Positions 27,860 through 36,220 of a DNA stretch of 64,000 nucleotides are shown here, in pieces. The notes under the pieces were generated by a model. That model was not told the origin of the DNA. It did no database searches and saw only the letters and a list, made by a program, of their open reading frames with translations. Position 1 is the first letter of the stretch. Each line of letters starts with the position of its first letter. Source of the DNA: Mogibacterium diversum_A (lineage in GTDB: Bacteria > Bacillota > Clostridia > Peptostreptococcales > Anaerovoracaceae). Position numbers and translations under genes: made by a program. The stretch spans positions 30,181-94,180 of the forward strand of contig NZ_CALIZG010000022.1 of assembly GCF_938028775.1 (NCBI RefSeq), given 5' to 3'.

Positions 27860-28670
27860 GAAGCAAAGACCAAAGATTGCCATAGCTATACTTACGATCA
27901 GCGCAGTCCTGAGCGTATTTGCCGGATTCATAGCTCCATATAAACCAAATTTCATGAATGAGTATGCCATCGGAACATCCCCATCGATGGGCCATATATT
28001 TGGAACAGATAATTTGGGAAGGGATTTATTCTCTATGATTCTATATGGCGGAAGGGCAAGCCTGACGATTGGAATCGCAAGCGCTTTAATAGGAACGCTA
28101 ATTGCAGCAGTGTACGGAACACTGAGCGGGATGGCAAATAAACACGTGGATAGACTGATGATGAAAGCTACGGATTTGTTCATGAGCATTCCAGCATTAT
28201 TGCTTGTAATCGTTCTGGAGGCTATCTGGGGAGAAGCTAGCTACACATCATTATCACTGGTAATCGGGATAACGAGCTGGATGCAGATGTCGAAAGTCAT
28301 CAGGAGCGAGGTGATACGGCTCAGGAAAAGTGAATTTGTAATAGCCGCAGAGATGTACGGGGGAAGCTTCTGGTACATTTTACGTAGGCATTTATTTCCG
28401 AACTACTTTTCATCGATTATGTTTATGGCAGTAAGCAACGTGGGCTCTGCGATAATAGTAGAATCGACGCTTAGCTTTATGGGACTTGGGCTACCGATAT
28501 CAGAGATATCATGGGGGAGCCTTATGTCTCTCTCGCAAGACGCACTGCTATCCGACCAATGGTGGATGATTATAATTCCGGGACTTATCTTGATAAGTGT
28601 TCTGGTATCCATAACGGAGATTGGGGAATACATCAGATGGCGCAATACCTCCAAGGGTAGCAACATTTAA
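27852..28670 (+). CDS. Nickel/peptide ABC transporter permease 2 (NikC/DppC type)
   Basis: A 272-residue permease with six helices. The DppC/NikC signatures are clear: GTDNLGRDLFSMILYGGRAS, FVIAAEMYGGSFWYILRRHL (coupling loop) and ESTLSFMGLGLPISEISWG. I chose the ATG at 27852 because GAGGAGG precedes it. The frame is open to 27810, but that part overlaps the upstream permease. The short overlap shows translational coupling with permease 1. Confidence 0.87.
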   Translation: MNRKQRPKIAIAILTISAVLSVFAGFIAPYKPNFMNEYAIGTSPSMGHIFGTDNLGRDLFSMILYGGRASLTIGIASALIGTLIAAVYGTLSGMANKHVDRLMMKATDLFMSIPALLLVIVLEAIWGEASYTSLSLVIGITSWMQMSKVIRSEVIRLRKSEFVIAAEMYGGSFWYILRRHLFPNYFSSIMFMAVSNVGSAIIVESTLSFMGLGLPISEISWGSLMSLSQDALLSDQWWMIIIPGLILISVLVSITEIGEYIRWRNTSKGSNI

Positions 28671-28746
28671 ATGTAAACACACAAGTACATGTGTGGGGTT
28701 AGGACTATAGATTAAGAAATTAATTTATTTGAAAGGACACACATTT

Positions 28747-30300
28747 ATGAAAACTCACTTTAAAAAAATTGCGGCTCTTGCCGTCACTCTAATCATGATT
28801 ATTTCACTTTCCGCATGTGGCTCGAAGAGCGAAAATGATGCGGACACGCTGGTGTACGGAAGTCATGACTATACAGCTATAAATCCTGCTCTCTATGAGC
28901 ATGGAGAAATTAACTCCTTGATATTCGCTGGGCTTACGGCACATGACAAGGATAACAAGCTCGTACCTGCACTCGCTGAGACGTGGGAGTACGTTTCAGC
29001 GACTCATACATGGACATTCCACCTAAAGGATGGACTGAAGTTCCATGACGGAAAAGAGCTTACTTCGGAGGATGTTAAGTTTACTCTAGAGGCAATTCTC
29101 GAGAAGAAAAACAATTCCGAGATTATCTCCAACTATCAGGACATTGAAAATATCACTTGCCCAGACAAGAAGACAGTTGTTATTAAGCTGAGTAAAGAAA
29201 ATGTAGCATTTGCGGACTACATGACTATCGGGATTCTGCCTAAGCACATTCTTAAGGGCAAGAAGCTCGCGACTGCAGAGTTCAACCAGAAGCCAGTAGG
29301 AGCAGGTCCATATAAGTTAACTAGCTGGGATGAAGGACAGAGTATAACCCTCGAGAAGTTTGATGGTTACTACGCTGGAAAACCTCACATCAAGAAGATT
29401 ATTTTCAAGATTGTAGAGGATAGTGACGCAAGGTTGCTGCAGCTAAAGTCTGGAGATCTAGATATGGCGCAGATTGAGCCTAAGCAGGCGAAGAGCCTCA
29501 AGAAGGACAGCAAGGAATTCGATATCTATCGCATGAACACAGCGGATTATCGTGCAATTGCGTATAATTATGCTGGAAGCAAATTGTTTAAGACATACCC
29601 AGAGCTCGCAAATATATTGAGCTATGGAATAGATAGAGAAGCTATCATTAAGAGCACACTGCTCGGAGAGGGTCAGGTGGCTTATTCACCAATTCAGAAA
29701 AATAAATTTAACAGCAGTAACATCGAAAAGTTCGAATATAATCCAGAGAAGATGGAGCAACTATTGCAGCAGGACGGTTGGACTAAAAATAAGAAAGGTA
29801 TCTATGAGAAGAATGGTACTGAACTTAAGTTTACAATCACTGCGATGGCAAATGACAAGGTTCGCGTAGATATGGCGAAGATGTGCAGTGAACAGCTCAA
29901 GGCACACGGGATATCGGTAAAGGCCGAGGCTAGAAAAGAGCTCGATTGGGAGAAACAGGATGCCACAATAATTGGATGGGGTAGTCCATTTGATGCAGAT
30001 GATCATACGTACAAGATATTCACATCTGAAGCTGGGGATAATTATACAGGATATGCAAATCCAGCGGTAGATGAAGCGCTGGCAAAGGCTAGGGCGACGA
30101 CTAAAGAGCCTGAGAGACAGAGATATTACTCAGAGTTCCTCAGAGCCATGACTAAGCAGATGCCTTACACGTTCATCGCATACATAGATGCTGACTATGC
30201 GGTTAAGAAGGATATCAAGGGAATAACAAAGGACACAATGCTAGGACATCACGGAGTTGGAATCTTCTGGAACGTAGCAGATTGGAAATTGGAGAAATAA
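28747..30300 (+). CDS. Substrate-binding lipoprotein of the Opp/Nik ABC transporter (SBP_bac_5)
   Basis: A 517-residue extracytoplasmic binding protein. The signal peptide ends in the lipobox LSAC (cysteine about residue 22), so it is lipid-anchored. Family 5 solute-binding segments are visible: HTWTFHLKDGLKFHDGKELT near residue 95 and PVGAGPYKLTSWD near 185. The start at 28747 follows GAAAGGA. Members bind oligopeptides, nickel or metallophores; with larE and larB in the operon, nickel or a nickel complex is my best guess. Confidence 0.85.
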   Translation: MKTHFKKIAALAVTLIMIISLSACGSKSENDADTLVYGSHDYTAINPALYEHGEINSLIFAGLTAHDKDNKLVPALAETWEYVSATHTWTFHLKDGLKFHDGKELTSEDVKFTLEAILEKKNNSEIISNYQDIENITCPDKKTVVIKLSKENVAFADYMTIGILPKHILKGKKLATAEFNQKPVGAGPYKLTSWDEGQSITLEKFDGYYAGKPHIKKIIFKIVEDSDARLLQLKSGDLDMAQIEPKQAKSLKKDSKEFDIYRMNTADYRAIAYNYAGSKLFKTYPELANILSYGIDREAIIKSTLLGEGQVAYSPIQKNKFNSSNIEKFEYNPEKMEQLLQQDGWTKNKKGIYEKNGTELKFTITAMANDKVRVDMAKMCSEQLKAHGISVKAEARKELDWEKQDATIIGWGSPFDADDHTYKIFTSEAGDNYTGYANPAVDEALAKARATTKEPERQRYYSEFLRAMTKQMPYTFIAYIDADYAVKKDIKGITKDTMLGHHGVGIFWNVADWKLEK

Positions 30301-30306
30301 TAATAT

Positions 30307-31869
30307 ATGACAGAAAATAGAAGCAACACAGAACTTCTTAATATCGAGGATTTCAGTATGTGCTTCGACGGGAAGCAGGGGGTAGTTCATGCTGTTCAAG
30401 GCGTTTCTCTTACAGTGAGAACAGGAGAAATCGCCGCAATCGTTGGCGAGTCAGGCTCAGGCAAGACGGCGCTCTGCTTCTCAATTTTAATGCTACACAG
30501 ACATCACGCGAGGCATCTATCGGGAAGCATATGCCTATCTGGGAAAGATGTCACTAAGATGGGAGAAAAGGAGCTTGAACAAATTAGGGGCAAGGCGGCT
30601 TCAATAGTGTTCCAAGATCCACTTAATTCACTAGATCCTGTAAGAACTGTTGGGGAGCAGATTACTACCCCTATGAAACTACACGAAGATGGTGAGCCTG
30701 TGGATGCAGAACGAGAATACGACGAGAGGGCAGTAGGATTACTTAGAGAAATGGGCATGAAAGATGCTGAGAAATACTTATCCTGTTACCCACATCAGCT
30801 GTCTGGCGGGCAGAGGCAGAGGGTTGCGATTGCGATTGCTCTTGCATGTGACCCTGCGCTAATCATCGCTGACGAGCCTACTACAGCGCTTGATCCTAGA
30901 AATCAAAAGCAGATAATATCAGTGCTGAAGAGGCTGGCTGAAGAGAGAGATAAGGGCATCCTATTCATCACTCATGACCTCGGATTAGCGCGCGAATTAG
31001 CGACTAAAATTGCAGTTATGAAGGATGGAAGGTTTGTCGAAGTTGCCGAAGCTGAAGAGATCTTTGAACATCCAAAGCATGAGTATACTAAAGCTTTAGT
31101 TAGGTATTCTCAATATGGCAAAATGGGAAGTCATTATCATGGAAACTTTGGTCAGATGATTGGTAATCGAGATGAAATAACCATTTCGAGTGAAATAACA
31201 GATCAAGTGGAATCCTCCGAAAAAATAATGATTGCCAAAGATATAGACATGATCTACAGAACCGAGAAGCACGGATGTAAGAAGGTTCTATCAGGATACT
31301 CATTAGATGTAGTGAAAGGCGAAATCCTTGGACTTGTGGGACAATCGGGCTGTGGGAAGTCTACCTTGGCGAGGATCATCATGGGACTCACCATACCTAA
31401 TGGCGGAAGCGTAAAATGGGGAAGATGCGGAAGCAGGGATAGGCGTGAGGTTCGTACGCAGATGATTTTTCAAGACTCTGCATCGGCATTCAATCCGCGC
31501 ATGACTATCGAGGAGATAATCTCAGAACCGCTCGTAATTGCCAGAGTAGGAAGCAGAGAAGAGAGACGAAGTAAAGTCATAGAAGTTATGAAACAGGTCC
31601 ATCTTGAGGAACAGCTCATGGATAGATATCCTTACGATGTGTCGGGAGGACAGCGCCAGAGGGCGGCAATTGCAAGAGCACTTATAACAGAGCCAGAATT
31701 TATAATAGCAGACGAACCACTGTCATCTCTCGATGTGCCAACACAGGCCGAGATAGTTCATCTGCTAAGAGAATTACACGAAAAAAGACAGCTGACGATG
31801 ATTCTTATATCACATGACATCCCTATGGTTGAGCATGTGTGCGATAGAATCGTAAGCATGGACGAATAG
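30307..31869 (+). CDS. Fused double ATP-binding protein of the Opp/Nik ABC transporter
   Basis: A 520-residue protein joining two ABC ATPases (NikD/NikE or DppD/DppF type). Domain 1 has Walker A GESGSGKT, signature LSGGQRQR and Walker B ALIIADEPTTALD. Domain 2 has GQSGCGKST, VSGGQRQR and FIIADEPLSSLD. Fusion makes an obligate heterodimer in one chain. It starts 6 bases after the binding-protein gene. The linker (about residues 265-305) is poorly conserved and AT-richer. Confidence 0.9.
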   Translation: MTENRSNTELLNIEDFSMCFDGKQGVVHAVQGVSLTVRTGEIAAIVGESGSGKTALCFSILMLHRHHARHLSGSICLSGKDVTKMGEKELEQIRGKAASIVFQDPLNSLDPVRTVGEQITTPMKLHEDGEPVDAEREYDERAVGLLREMGMKDAEKYLSCYPHQLSGGQRQRVAIAIALACDPALIIADEPTTALDPRNQKQIISVLKRLAEERDKGILFITHDLGLARELATKIAVMKDGRFVEVAEAEEIFEHPKHEYTKALVRYSQYGKMGSHYHGNFGQMIGNRDEITISSEITDQVESSEKIMIAKDIDMIYRTEKHGCKKVLSGYSLDVVKGEILGLVGQSGCGKSTLARIIMGLTIPNGGSVKWGRCGSRDRREVRTQMIFQDSASAFNPRMTIEEIISEPLVIARVGSREERRSKVIEVMKQVHLEEQLMDRYPYDVSGGQRQRAAIARALITEPEFIIADEPLSSLDVPTQAEIVHLLRELHEKRQLTMILISHDIPMVEHVCDRIVSMDE

Positions 31870-31907
31870 AGAGGCATAAGAGTTAAACATCAGAAAAGGG
31901 GAAAACT

Positions 31908-32720
31908 ATGGGAGTAACCGTAGCTGAGAGACAGAAAGAAGAACGTCTAAAGGAGTATATAAAAAATCTTGGCAGCATAGCCGTTGCTTTCTCGGGGGGA
32001 GTTGATTCTACATATCTCGCCAAGATTGCGCATGATGTGCTAGGAGATAAGATGATTGCGGTTACGGCGGAATCAGGGTCTTTTCCTAAGAGGGAAACTG
32101 GCGAAGCTGCTCATTTCTGCGAGGAGCAGGGCATCAGGCAAATTGTGGTGCAGACCAATGAGCTTGAGATTGAAGGGTTCAAAGAGAATCCACCAGATAG
32201 ATGCTACATATGCAAGACAGGCATATTTACGCAGCTAAAGGAGCAGGCGGCTGAACTCGGAATAGAGTACGTAGCTGATGGTTCAAACGTAGATGATCTA
32301 GGTGATTACAGGCCGGGGCTACAGGCACTCAAGGAGCTAGATGTAAAGAGTCCGCTTAGAGAAGCTGACATGACCAAGCAGGATATCAGAAACCTATCGC
32401 ATGAGCATGGTTTATGGACGTGGAATAAGCCCTCGGCAGCATGTCTGGCATCTAGGTTTGCATACGGCGAGACAATTACACTCGAGAAGCTAGGCATGGT
32501 TGAGCGAGCAGAACGGATTCTGGAAGATTATGGATTCATTCAAATGCGTGTTCGCATGCACGGGGAAAACCTCACGCGCATAGAGGTTACACCAGATGAG
32601 CTGGCGAGGCTCCTTGCTCTCAGAGAGGAAGTTGTAGCAAAGTTCAAGGAAGTAGGGTTCACCTATGTAACCATGGATCTACTCGGGTATAGAGTGGGTA
32701 GTATGAATGAGGTGCTATAA
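31908..32720 (+). CDS. larE: Nickel-pincer cofactor sulfur transferase LarE
   Basis: A 270-residue PP-loop enzyme that adds sulfur to the nickel-pincer nucleotide precursor used by lactate racemase (LarA) family enzymes. The PP-loop is FSGGVDST (29-34). Cysteines C99 and C102 in RCYICK, with C179 in SAACLASRF, give the three-cysteine pattern of LarE forms thought to hold a [4Fe-4S] cluster. Lactobacillus LarE instead sacrifices a single cysteine. AAAAGGGG precedes the ATG. The gene lies 38 bases after the transporter ATPase. Confidence 0.93.
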   Translation: MGVTVAERQKEERLKEYIKNLGSIAVAFSGGVDSTYLAKIAHDVLGDKMIAVTAESGSFPKRETGEAAHFCEEQGIRQIVVQTNELEIEGFKENPPDRCYICKTGIFTQLKEQAAELGIEYVADGSNVDDLGDYRPGLQALKELDVKSPLREADMTKQDIRNLSHEHGLWTWNKPSAACLASRFAYGETITLEKLGMVERAERILEDYGFIQMRVRMHGENLTRIEVTPDELARLLALREEVVAKFKEVGFTYVTMDLLGYRVGSMNEVL

Positions 32721-32842
32721 AGCACTTGAGCAATAAACTTATGATAGCGGGTGTGGACAAATAGCATGAGAAATCCGCAAATCATGAAATCCCACTAAAA
32801 ATCATCGGCATAAAATTAAACATACATGGTAGGTATAGATAG

Positions 32843-33604
32843 ATGAAAATAGCAGATGTATTAGACAAATATAAGGCCGGAGAGCTAGATATGGCCGAAG
32901 CTGAAACACTGATAAAAAGTAGCAGTTATGATGAGATGGGATTCGCGAAGCTAGATACTCAGCGCGAGCAGAGATCCGGCTTTCCGGAGGTAATATTCTG
33001 CGCTGGTAAGCCAGATGATTACCTCGTTTCGATATATCAGAAGATGGTCGCAAATGATGGCAGTGCCTTCGGGACTCGGGCGAGTCAGGAGCAGGCAGCG
33101 CTCGTTCAGGCGGCTGTTCCTGAAGTGGTGTATGATCCTGTCTCGCGGATCCTGAAGGTGGAGCCTGCTGGCGGCTACAAGAGGACTGGTGCTGGCGGTG
33201 TTGTTGCCGTCTGCAGCGCAGGCACTGCCGACATACCGGTTGCAGAGGAGGCTGCGCAGACTGCAGAATATTTTGGCGCTGAGGTGCTTCGCGTATACGA
33301 TATAGGCGTGAGTGGTATCCACAGGCTTCTGTCAAAAGTTGATATCATACGCAGTGCCGATGCCGTTGTTGCAGTTGCGGGCATGGAAGGTGCGCTGCCG
33401 ACAGTACTCGGTGGACTCGTAAGAAACCCAGTAATCGCAGTGCCTACATCTGTTGGTTATGGTGCGAATTTTCACGGACTTTCTGCCTTAATCACGATGA
33501 TTAACTCATGTGCGAACGGTATCTCTGTGGTAAACATAGATAACGGATATGGGGCAGGATATATCGCGACGCAGATAGGCAGACTGGCTGCTACAGGAAG
33601 GTAG
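32843..33604 (+). CDS. larB: Nickel-pincer cofactor biosynthesis protein LarB
   Basis: A 253-residue enzyme that carboxylates and hydrolyses nicotinic acid adenine dinucleotide, the first step of the nickel-pincer cofactor. The C-terminal half is PurE-like, with CSAGTADIPVAEEAAQTAEY, YDIGVSGIHRL, VAGMEGALPTVLGGL and VIAVPTSVGYG, all typical. It lies 122 bases after larE. The cyclometallase larC and a larA-type enzyme are not in the window. Confidence 0.92.
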   Translation: MKIADVLDKYKAGELDMAEAETLIKSSSYDEMGFAKLDTQREQRSGFPEVIFCAGKPDDYLVSIYQKMVANDGSAFGTRASQEQAALVQAAVPEVVYDPVSRILKVEPAGGYKRTGAGGVVAVCSAGTADIPVAEEAAQTAEYFGAEVLRVYDIGVSGIHRLLSKVDIIRSADAVVAVAGMEGALPTVLGGLVRNPVIAVPTSVGYGANFHGLSALITMINSCANGISVVNIDNGYGAGYIATQIGRLAATGR

Positions 33605-33663
33605 CTCGAAGCAACTAAATATTCGAATATTTGCCATAGTGATATTGCAATATGAATTTATGA

Positions 33664-33777
33664 TATATAGATGCAGACGAAGTCACAAATGCTGCTACAA
33701 TATATGGTACTTCGGGTGCCGGAATAGCACAGAGAGGCGAACTGGTTTTTGAAGAGGTACAAGGAAATAGCTTCTAA
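33664..33777 (+). pseudogene. Possible gene remnant downstream of larB
   Basis: An open stretch without a start codon encodes 37 protein-like residues, including NAATIYGTSGAGIAQRGELV, and ends in TAA. The frame is closed by a stop at 33661. Composition looks coding, but I cannot name the family, and chance is not excluded. A perfect palindrome AAATATTCGAATATTT lies upstream at 33618-33633. Confidence 0.2.
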
Positions 33778-33780
33778 GCC

Positions 33781-33808
33781 TTGAATTTCTACGATAAATC
33801 AGTATAAT
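33781..33808 (+). promoter_or_regulatory. Predicted rpsF operon promoter
   Basis: TTGAAT (33781-33786), a 16-base spacer and TATAAT (33803-33808) lie upstream of the structured leader. Confidence 0.7.
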
Positions 33809-33839
33809 TAAACGGTATGGCTTGAATACGCAAGCCAAA

Positions 33840-33863
33840 TCCTGCACCGAAAGGTGCCGTAGG
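33840..33863 (+). promoter_or_regulatory. S6:S18-binding leader (rpsF leader motif)
   Basis: The leader forms a hairpin GCACC-GAAA-GGTGC with a 3'-side bulge containing CCG, closed by CCT/AGG, directly before the rpsF ribosome site. A conserved bulged CCG mimicking 16S rRNA is the hallmark of the S6:S18 autoregulatory motif. A second small hairpin (GGCTTG/CAAGCC, 33819-33836) precedes it. Confidence 0.65.
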
Positions 33864-33880
33864 CCATAGGAGGTGAAAAC

Positions 33881-34168
33881 ATGAGAGATTACGAAGTAAT
33901 GTTCATTCTTGACCCAACTCTAGATGAGGAAGTGAAGAACTCCACAATCGAGAACGTTAAGAACATCATCAATGAAGATGGTGAGGTTGGCGAAGCTGAT
34001 GTATGGGGCAACAAGAAGCTTGCTTATCAGATCAACAAGAAGAAAGAAGGATTCTACGTAGTTGTTCCTTTCAAGGCTAGCACTGAGCTACCTAAGGAGC
34101 TTGACAGAAGACTCAAGATTTCTGATGCGGTTATGAGACACATTATTGTTTGCCAGGACGAGAACTAA
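33881..34168 (+). CDS. rpsF: 30S ribosomal protein S6
   Basis: A 95-residue protein of the 30S platform that pairs with S18. The N-terminus RDYEVMFILDP and segment WGNKKLAYQINKKKEGFYVV are diagnostic. First gene of rpsF-ssb-rpsR. TAGGAGG gives the start, and ssb begins 15 bases after the stop. Confidence 0.98.
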   Translation: MRDYEVMFILDPTLDEEVKNSTIENVKNIINEDGEVGEADVWGNKKLAYQINKKKEGFYVVVPFKASTELPKELDRRLKISDAVMRHIIVCQDEN

Positions 34169-34183
34169 GTCGGGAGGTAAGCG

Positions 34184-34633
34184 ATGAACAGTGTAATACT
34201 GATTGGAAGATTAACCAGAGACCCAGAGCTTACTTACACACCTAACAACCAGACAGCTGTTACGCACTTCAGCATTGCAGTTGACAGACCTGGCACGCAG
34301 GGGCGTGATAGACAGGCTGATTTTATAAGAATCACTGTGTTCGGTAAGCAGGCTGAGAACTGCGACAGATATCTGAGCAAGGGTCGTCAGGTAGCAATCA
34401 ACGGTAGAATTCAGACGGGAAGCTACAAGAACAGAGAAGGACAGACTGTGTACACAACAGACGTAATCGCTAACAACGTCGAGTTCCTCGGCGGTGGTAA
34501 CGGCGGAAACGATTCTGGATATAGTCGCAGATCCGAGAGCGAGCCTAGTGCATTTAACGATAACTTTAGCTCGCCGATGGAGCCTTCGATGCCTGATTCA
34601 TTTGAGGCAACTGAAGAGGACATCCCGTTCTAA
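34184..34633 (+). CDS. ssb: Single-stranded DNA-binding protein
   Basis: A 149-residue protein that coats single-stranded DNA in replication and repair. The OB-fold start MNSVILIGRLTRDPELTYT and YLSKGRQVAINGRIQTGSY are typical. The disordered Gly/Ser-rich tail ends in the partner-binding acidic tip EEDIPF. It sits between rpsF and rpsR as in most Firmicutes. Confidence 0.98.
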   Translation: MNSVILIGRLTRDPELTYTPNNQTAVTHFSIAVDRPGTQGRDRQADFIRITVFGKQAENCDRYLSKGRQVAINGRIQTGSYKNREGQTVYTTDVIANNVEFLGGGNGGNDSGYSRRSESEPSAFNDNFSSPMEPSMPDSFEATEEDIPF

Positions 34634-34660
34634 ACATCTTGAGAAAGGAGTACAAGTCTA

Positions 34661-34903
34661 ATGGAGAACAATAAGAGACGCGGCGGCATGAGAAGAAGAA
34701 AAGTATGCCAGTTCTGCGCAGATAAGGAAAAGAAGATCGATTACAAAGATGTAGAGACTCTAAAGAAGTACACTACAGAGAGAGGTAAGATTCTTCCTAG
34801 AAGAGTTACTGGTACATGCGCTATGCACCAGAGAGCAGTTACATCTGCTATTAAGAGAGCTCGTGTAGTAGCTCTAATGCCTTTCGATTCTGAAATCGAA
34901 TAA
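34661..34903 (+). CDS. rpsR: 30S ribosomal protein S18
   Basis: An 80-residue platform protein and S6 partner. Typical segments are IDYKDVETLKKYTTERGKILPRR and IKRARVVALMPF. It keeps zinc-ligand candidates CQFC and TCAMH, so it is the C+ zinc-binding form. AGAAAGGAG precedes the ATG. A terminator closes the operon. Confidence 0.98.
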   Translation: MENNKRRGGMRRRKVCQFCADKEKKIDYKDVETLKKYTTERGKILPRRVTGTCAMHQRAVTSAIKRARVVALMPFDSEIE

Positions 34904-34979
34904 TAGAGAAACTCGTATTAATTATCAAATGTATCTAGTATGTATTTTATGTATTTGATAAATAGCTATGAGAAGCACA

Positions 34980-35015
34980 AAGATGCGCCTGTATATTTAA
35001 GGTGCATCTTTTTTA
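34980..35015 (+). terminator. Terminator of rpsF-ssb-rpsR
   Basis: Stem AAGATGCGCCT / AGGTGCATCTT with one G-T pair and a 9-base loop, then a T-run. Confidence 0.92.
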
Positions 35016-35132
35016 TTTTGGATTAGGCAATTTGTGAATAAATGATGATATACTAACTCAAGCAATAAACTTGGTATAAGCGTGATTCATACTTGCATAT
35101 AATAGAATCCATGTCAAACAAGGAGGAGCATC

Positions 35133-35516
35133 ATGACTAACCTAGAACTAGAAGATAAATTACGATTATTAAAAGATGGATTAACTGAATTAGCAACAGA
35201 AATTGGTGATACTCAAATAAACCCCAAATCCCTTAGCTTATTATGTTTAGATTTTGATGTCCCAGTTGATGTAAGGGATTCATGGATATTAGAATTTCAA
35301 AAATTATCCGATATAGAGTATGAGAAGTACTCGAGCAAAGAAATAATTTCTATATTTCGTAATAAAATGCAAGAAAGGTTTGACCCTGCAAAAGAGTTTA
35401 GTGATTTAATAGTTTTTTCGTTTATAAGAGTCATATCAAAGAATTTAGTTGAAGAGCTCTATCCTTTATCTTGTTTATTGGAGATAGAGTTTTCTTTAAC
35501 AGCAGATTTAAATTAA
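35133..35516 (+). CDS. Hypothetical protein, 127 residues
   Basis: A small acidic, soluble protein of unknown function with no signal peptide or membrane helix. A predicted helical N-terminus (LEDKLRLLKDGLTELATEIG) is followed by a mixed region. A strong AAGGAGGAG site, its own terminator and an isolated position argue that it is a real single-gene unit. AT-rich codon use differs from the rpsF operon upstream. Small orphan immunity-type proteins look like this, but I have no family match. Confidence 0.6.
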   Translation: MTNLELEDKLRLLKDGLTELATEIGDTQINPKSLSLLCLDFDVPVDVRDSWILEFQKLSDIEYEKYSSKEIISIFRNKMQERFDPAKEFSDLIVFSFIRVISKNLVEELYPLSCLLEIEFSLTADLN

Positions 35517-35525
35517 AATAAAAAT

Positions 35526-35558
35526 CTCTATACCGGTACCCAGTATAGAGGTTTTTTT
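35526..35558 (+). terminator. Bidirectional terminator
   Basis: Stem CTCTATAC / GTATAGAG with a 9-base loop and a seven-T run, between the hypothetical gene and the convergent cupin gene. Confidence 0.85.
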
Positions 35559-35640
35559 AAACATATGTAATTTTGTATTACCACTATCAATAGTTAGTGC
35601 GTACTGAATCAAGGGATTACTGGTAAGTCCTATTAGGGCT

Positions 35641-35973
35641 CTAGAATACCACCACGAGCAGCATTTTGAAACGCTCCTGACCGTATACTGCATGAGGGTG
35701 GCCAGCTGGCATTACAATCGATTCTCCTTCATGAAGCTCGTGAGGAATTCCGTCAATAGTGAGGCGGCCTACTCCGTCAAGGCAAGTTACAAATGCATCT
35801 CCGCCGGATTCGTGTGTACTGATTTCTTCGTCTTTATCAAAAGCGAATAGCGTAACACTAACAGCATCGTTCTGAGCGAGTGTCTTGCTTACCACCTGAC
35901 CATCCTGATAATTAACTTCGTTCTTAAGTGTTAAAACTTCAGACTTGGATATGTTTTTCATAGGCTCTTTCAT
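35641..35973 (-). CDS. Cupin-domain protein
   Basis: A 110-residue single-cupin protein. Cupin motif 1 is represented by EISTHESGGDAFVTCLDGVG and motif 2 by GESIVMPAGHPHAVY, so histidine and glutamate ligands for one metal ion are likely. Specific activity cannot be told. GGAGG upstream fixes the start at 35973, although the frame extends to 36009. It is transcribed away from fchA, with a perfect palindrome in the shared gap. Confidence 0.85.
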   Translation of the reverse strand: MKEPMKNISKSEVLTLKNEVNYQDGQVVSKTLAQNDAVSVTLFAFDKDEEISTHESGGDAFVTCLDGVGRLTIDGIPHELHEGESIVMPAGHPHAVYGQERFKMLLVVVF

Positions 35974-36062
35974 TTCGTTACCTCCTATATGTAAATTTCT
36001 TTTATGCAATGGTGCGAATTACTTCGCCTAAGTTGATTATATCCATCTAACCTGCAAATATT

Positions 36063-36078
36063 CGTAACATTCGTTACG
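36063..36078. promoter_or_regulatory. Palindromic operator candidate between cupin and fchA genes
   Basis: CGTAAC-ATTC-GTTACG is a perfect 6+6 inverted repeat. It falls just upstream of a TATAAT facing the cupin gene, suggesting a regulator of that gene, fchA or both. Confidence 0.45.
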
Positions 36079-36104
36079 CGGCATATAAAAATTTTACTTG
36101 CTCA

Positions 36105-36133
36105 TTGTGTATTTATTCGTACAATTTTATAAT
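36105..36133 (+). promoter_or_regulatory. Predicted fchA promoter
   Basis: TTGTGT (36105-36110), a 17-base spacer and TATAAT (36128-36133). Confidence 0.65.
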
Positions 36134-36220
36134 GTATGTATGTAAAAGCTAGTGAATAAAGGCTTTTATAGTTACTAAAGCTTTGATTTATAAAATTAAG
36201 TGAGGAATACGGAGGGGAAT

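Noticed and set aside
32802..33335. A 177-codon minus-strand frame opposite larB
   Set aside because: Arg/Gln/Pro-rich composition is an antisense artefact of the well-identified larB.
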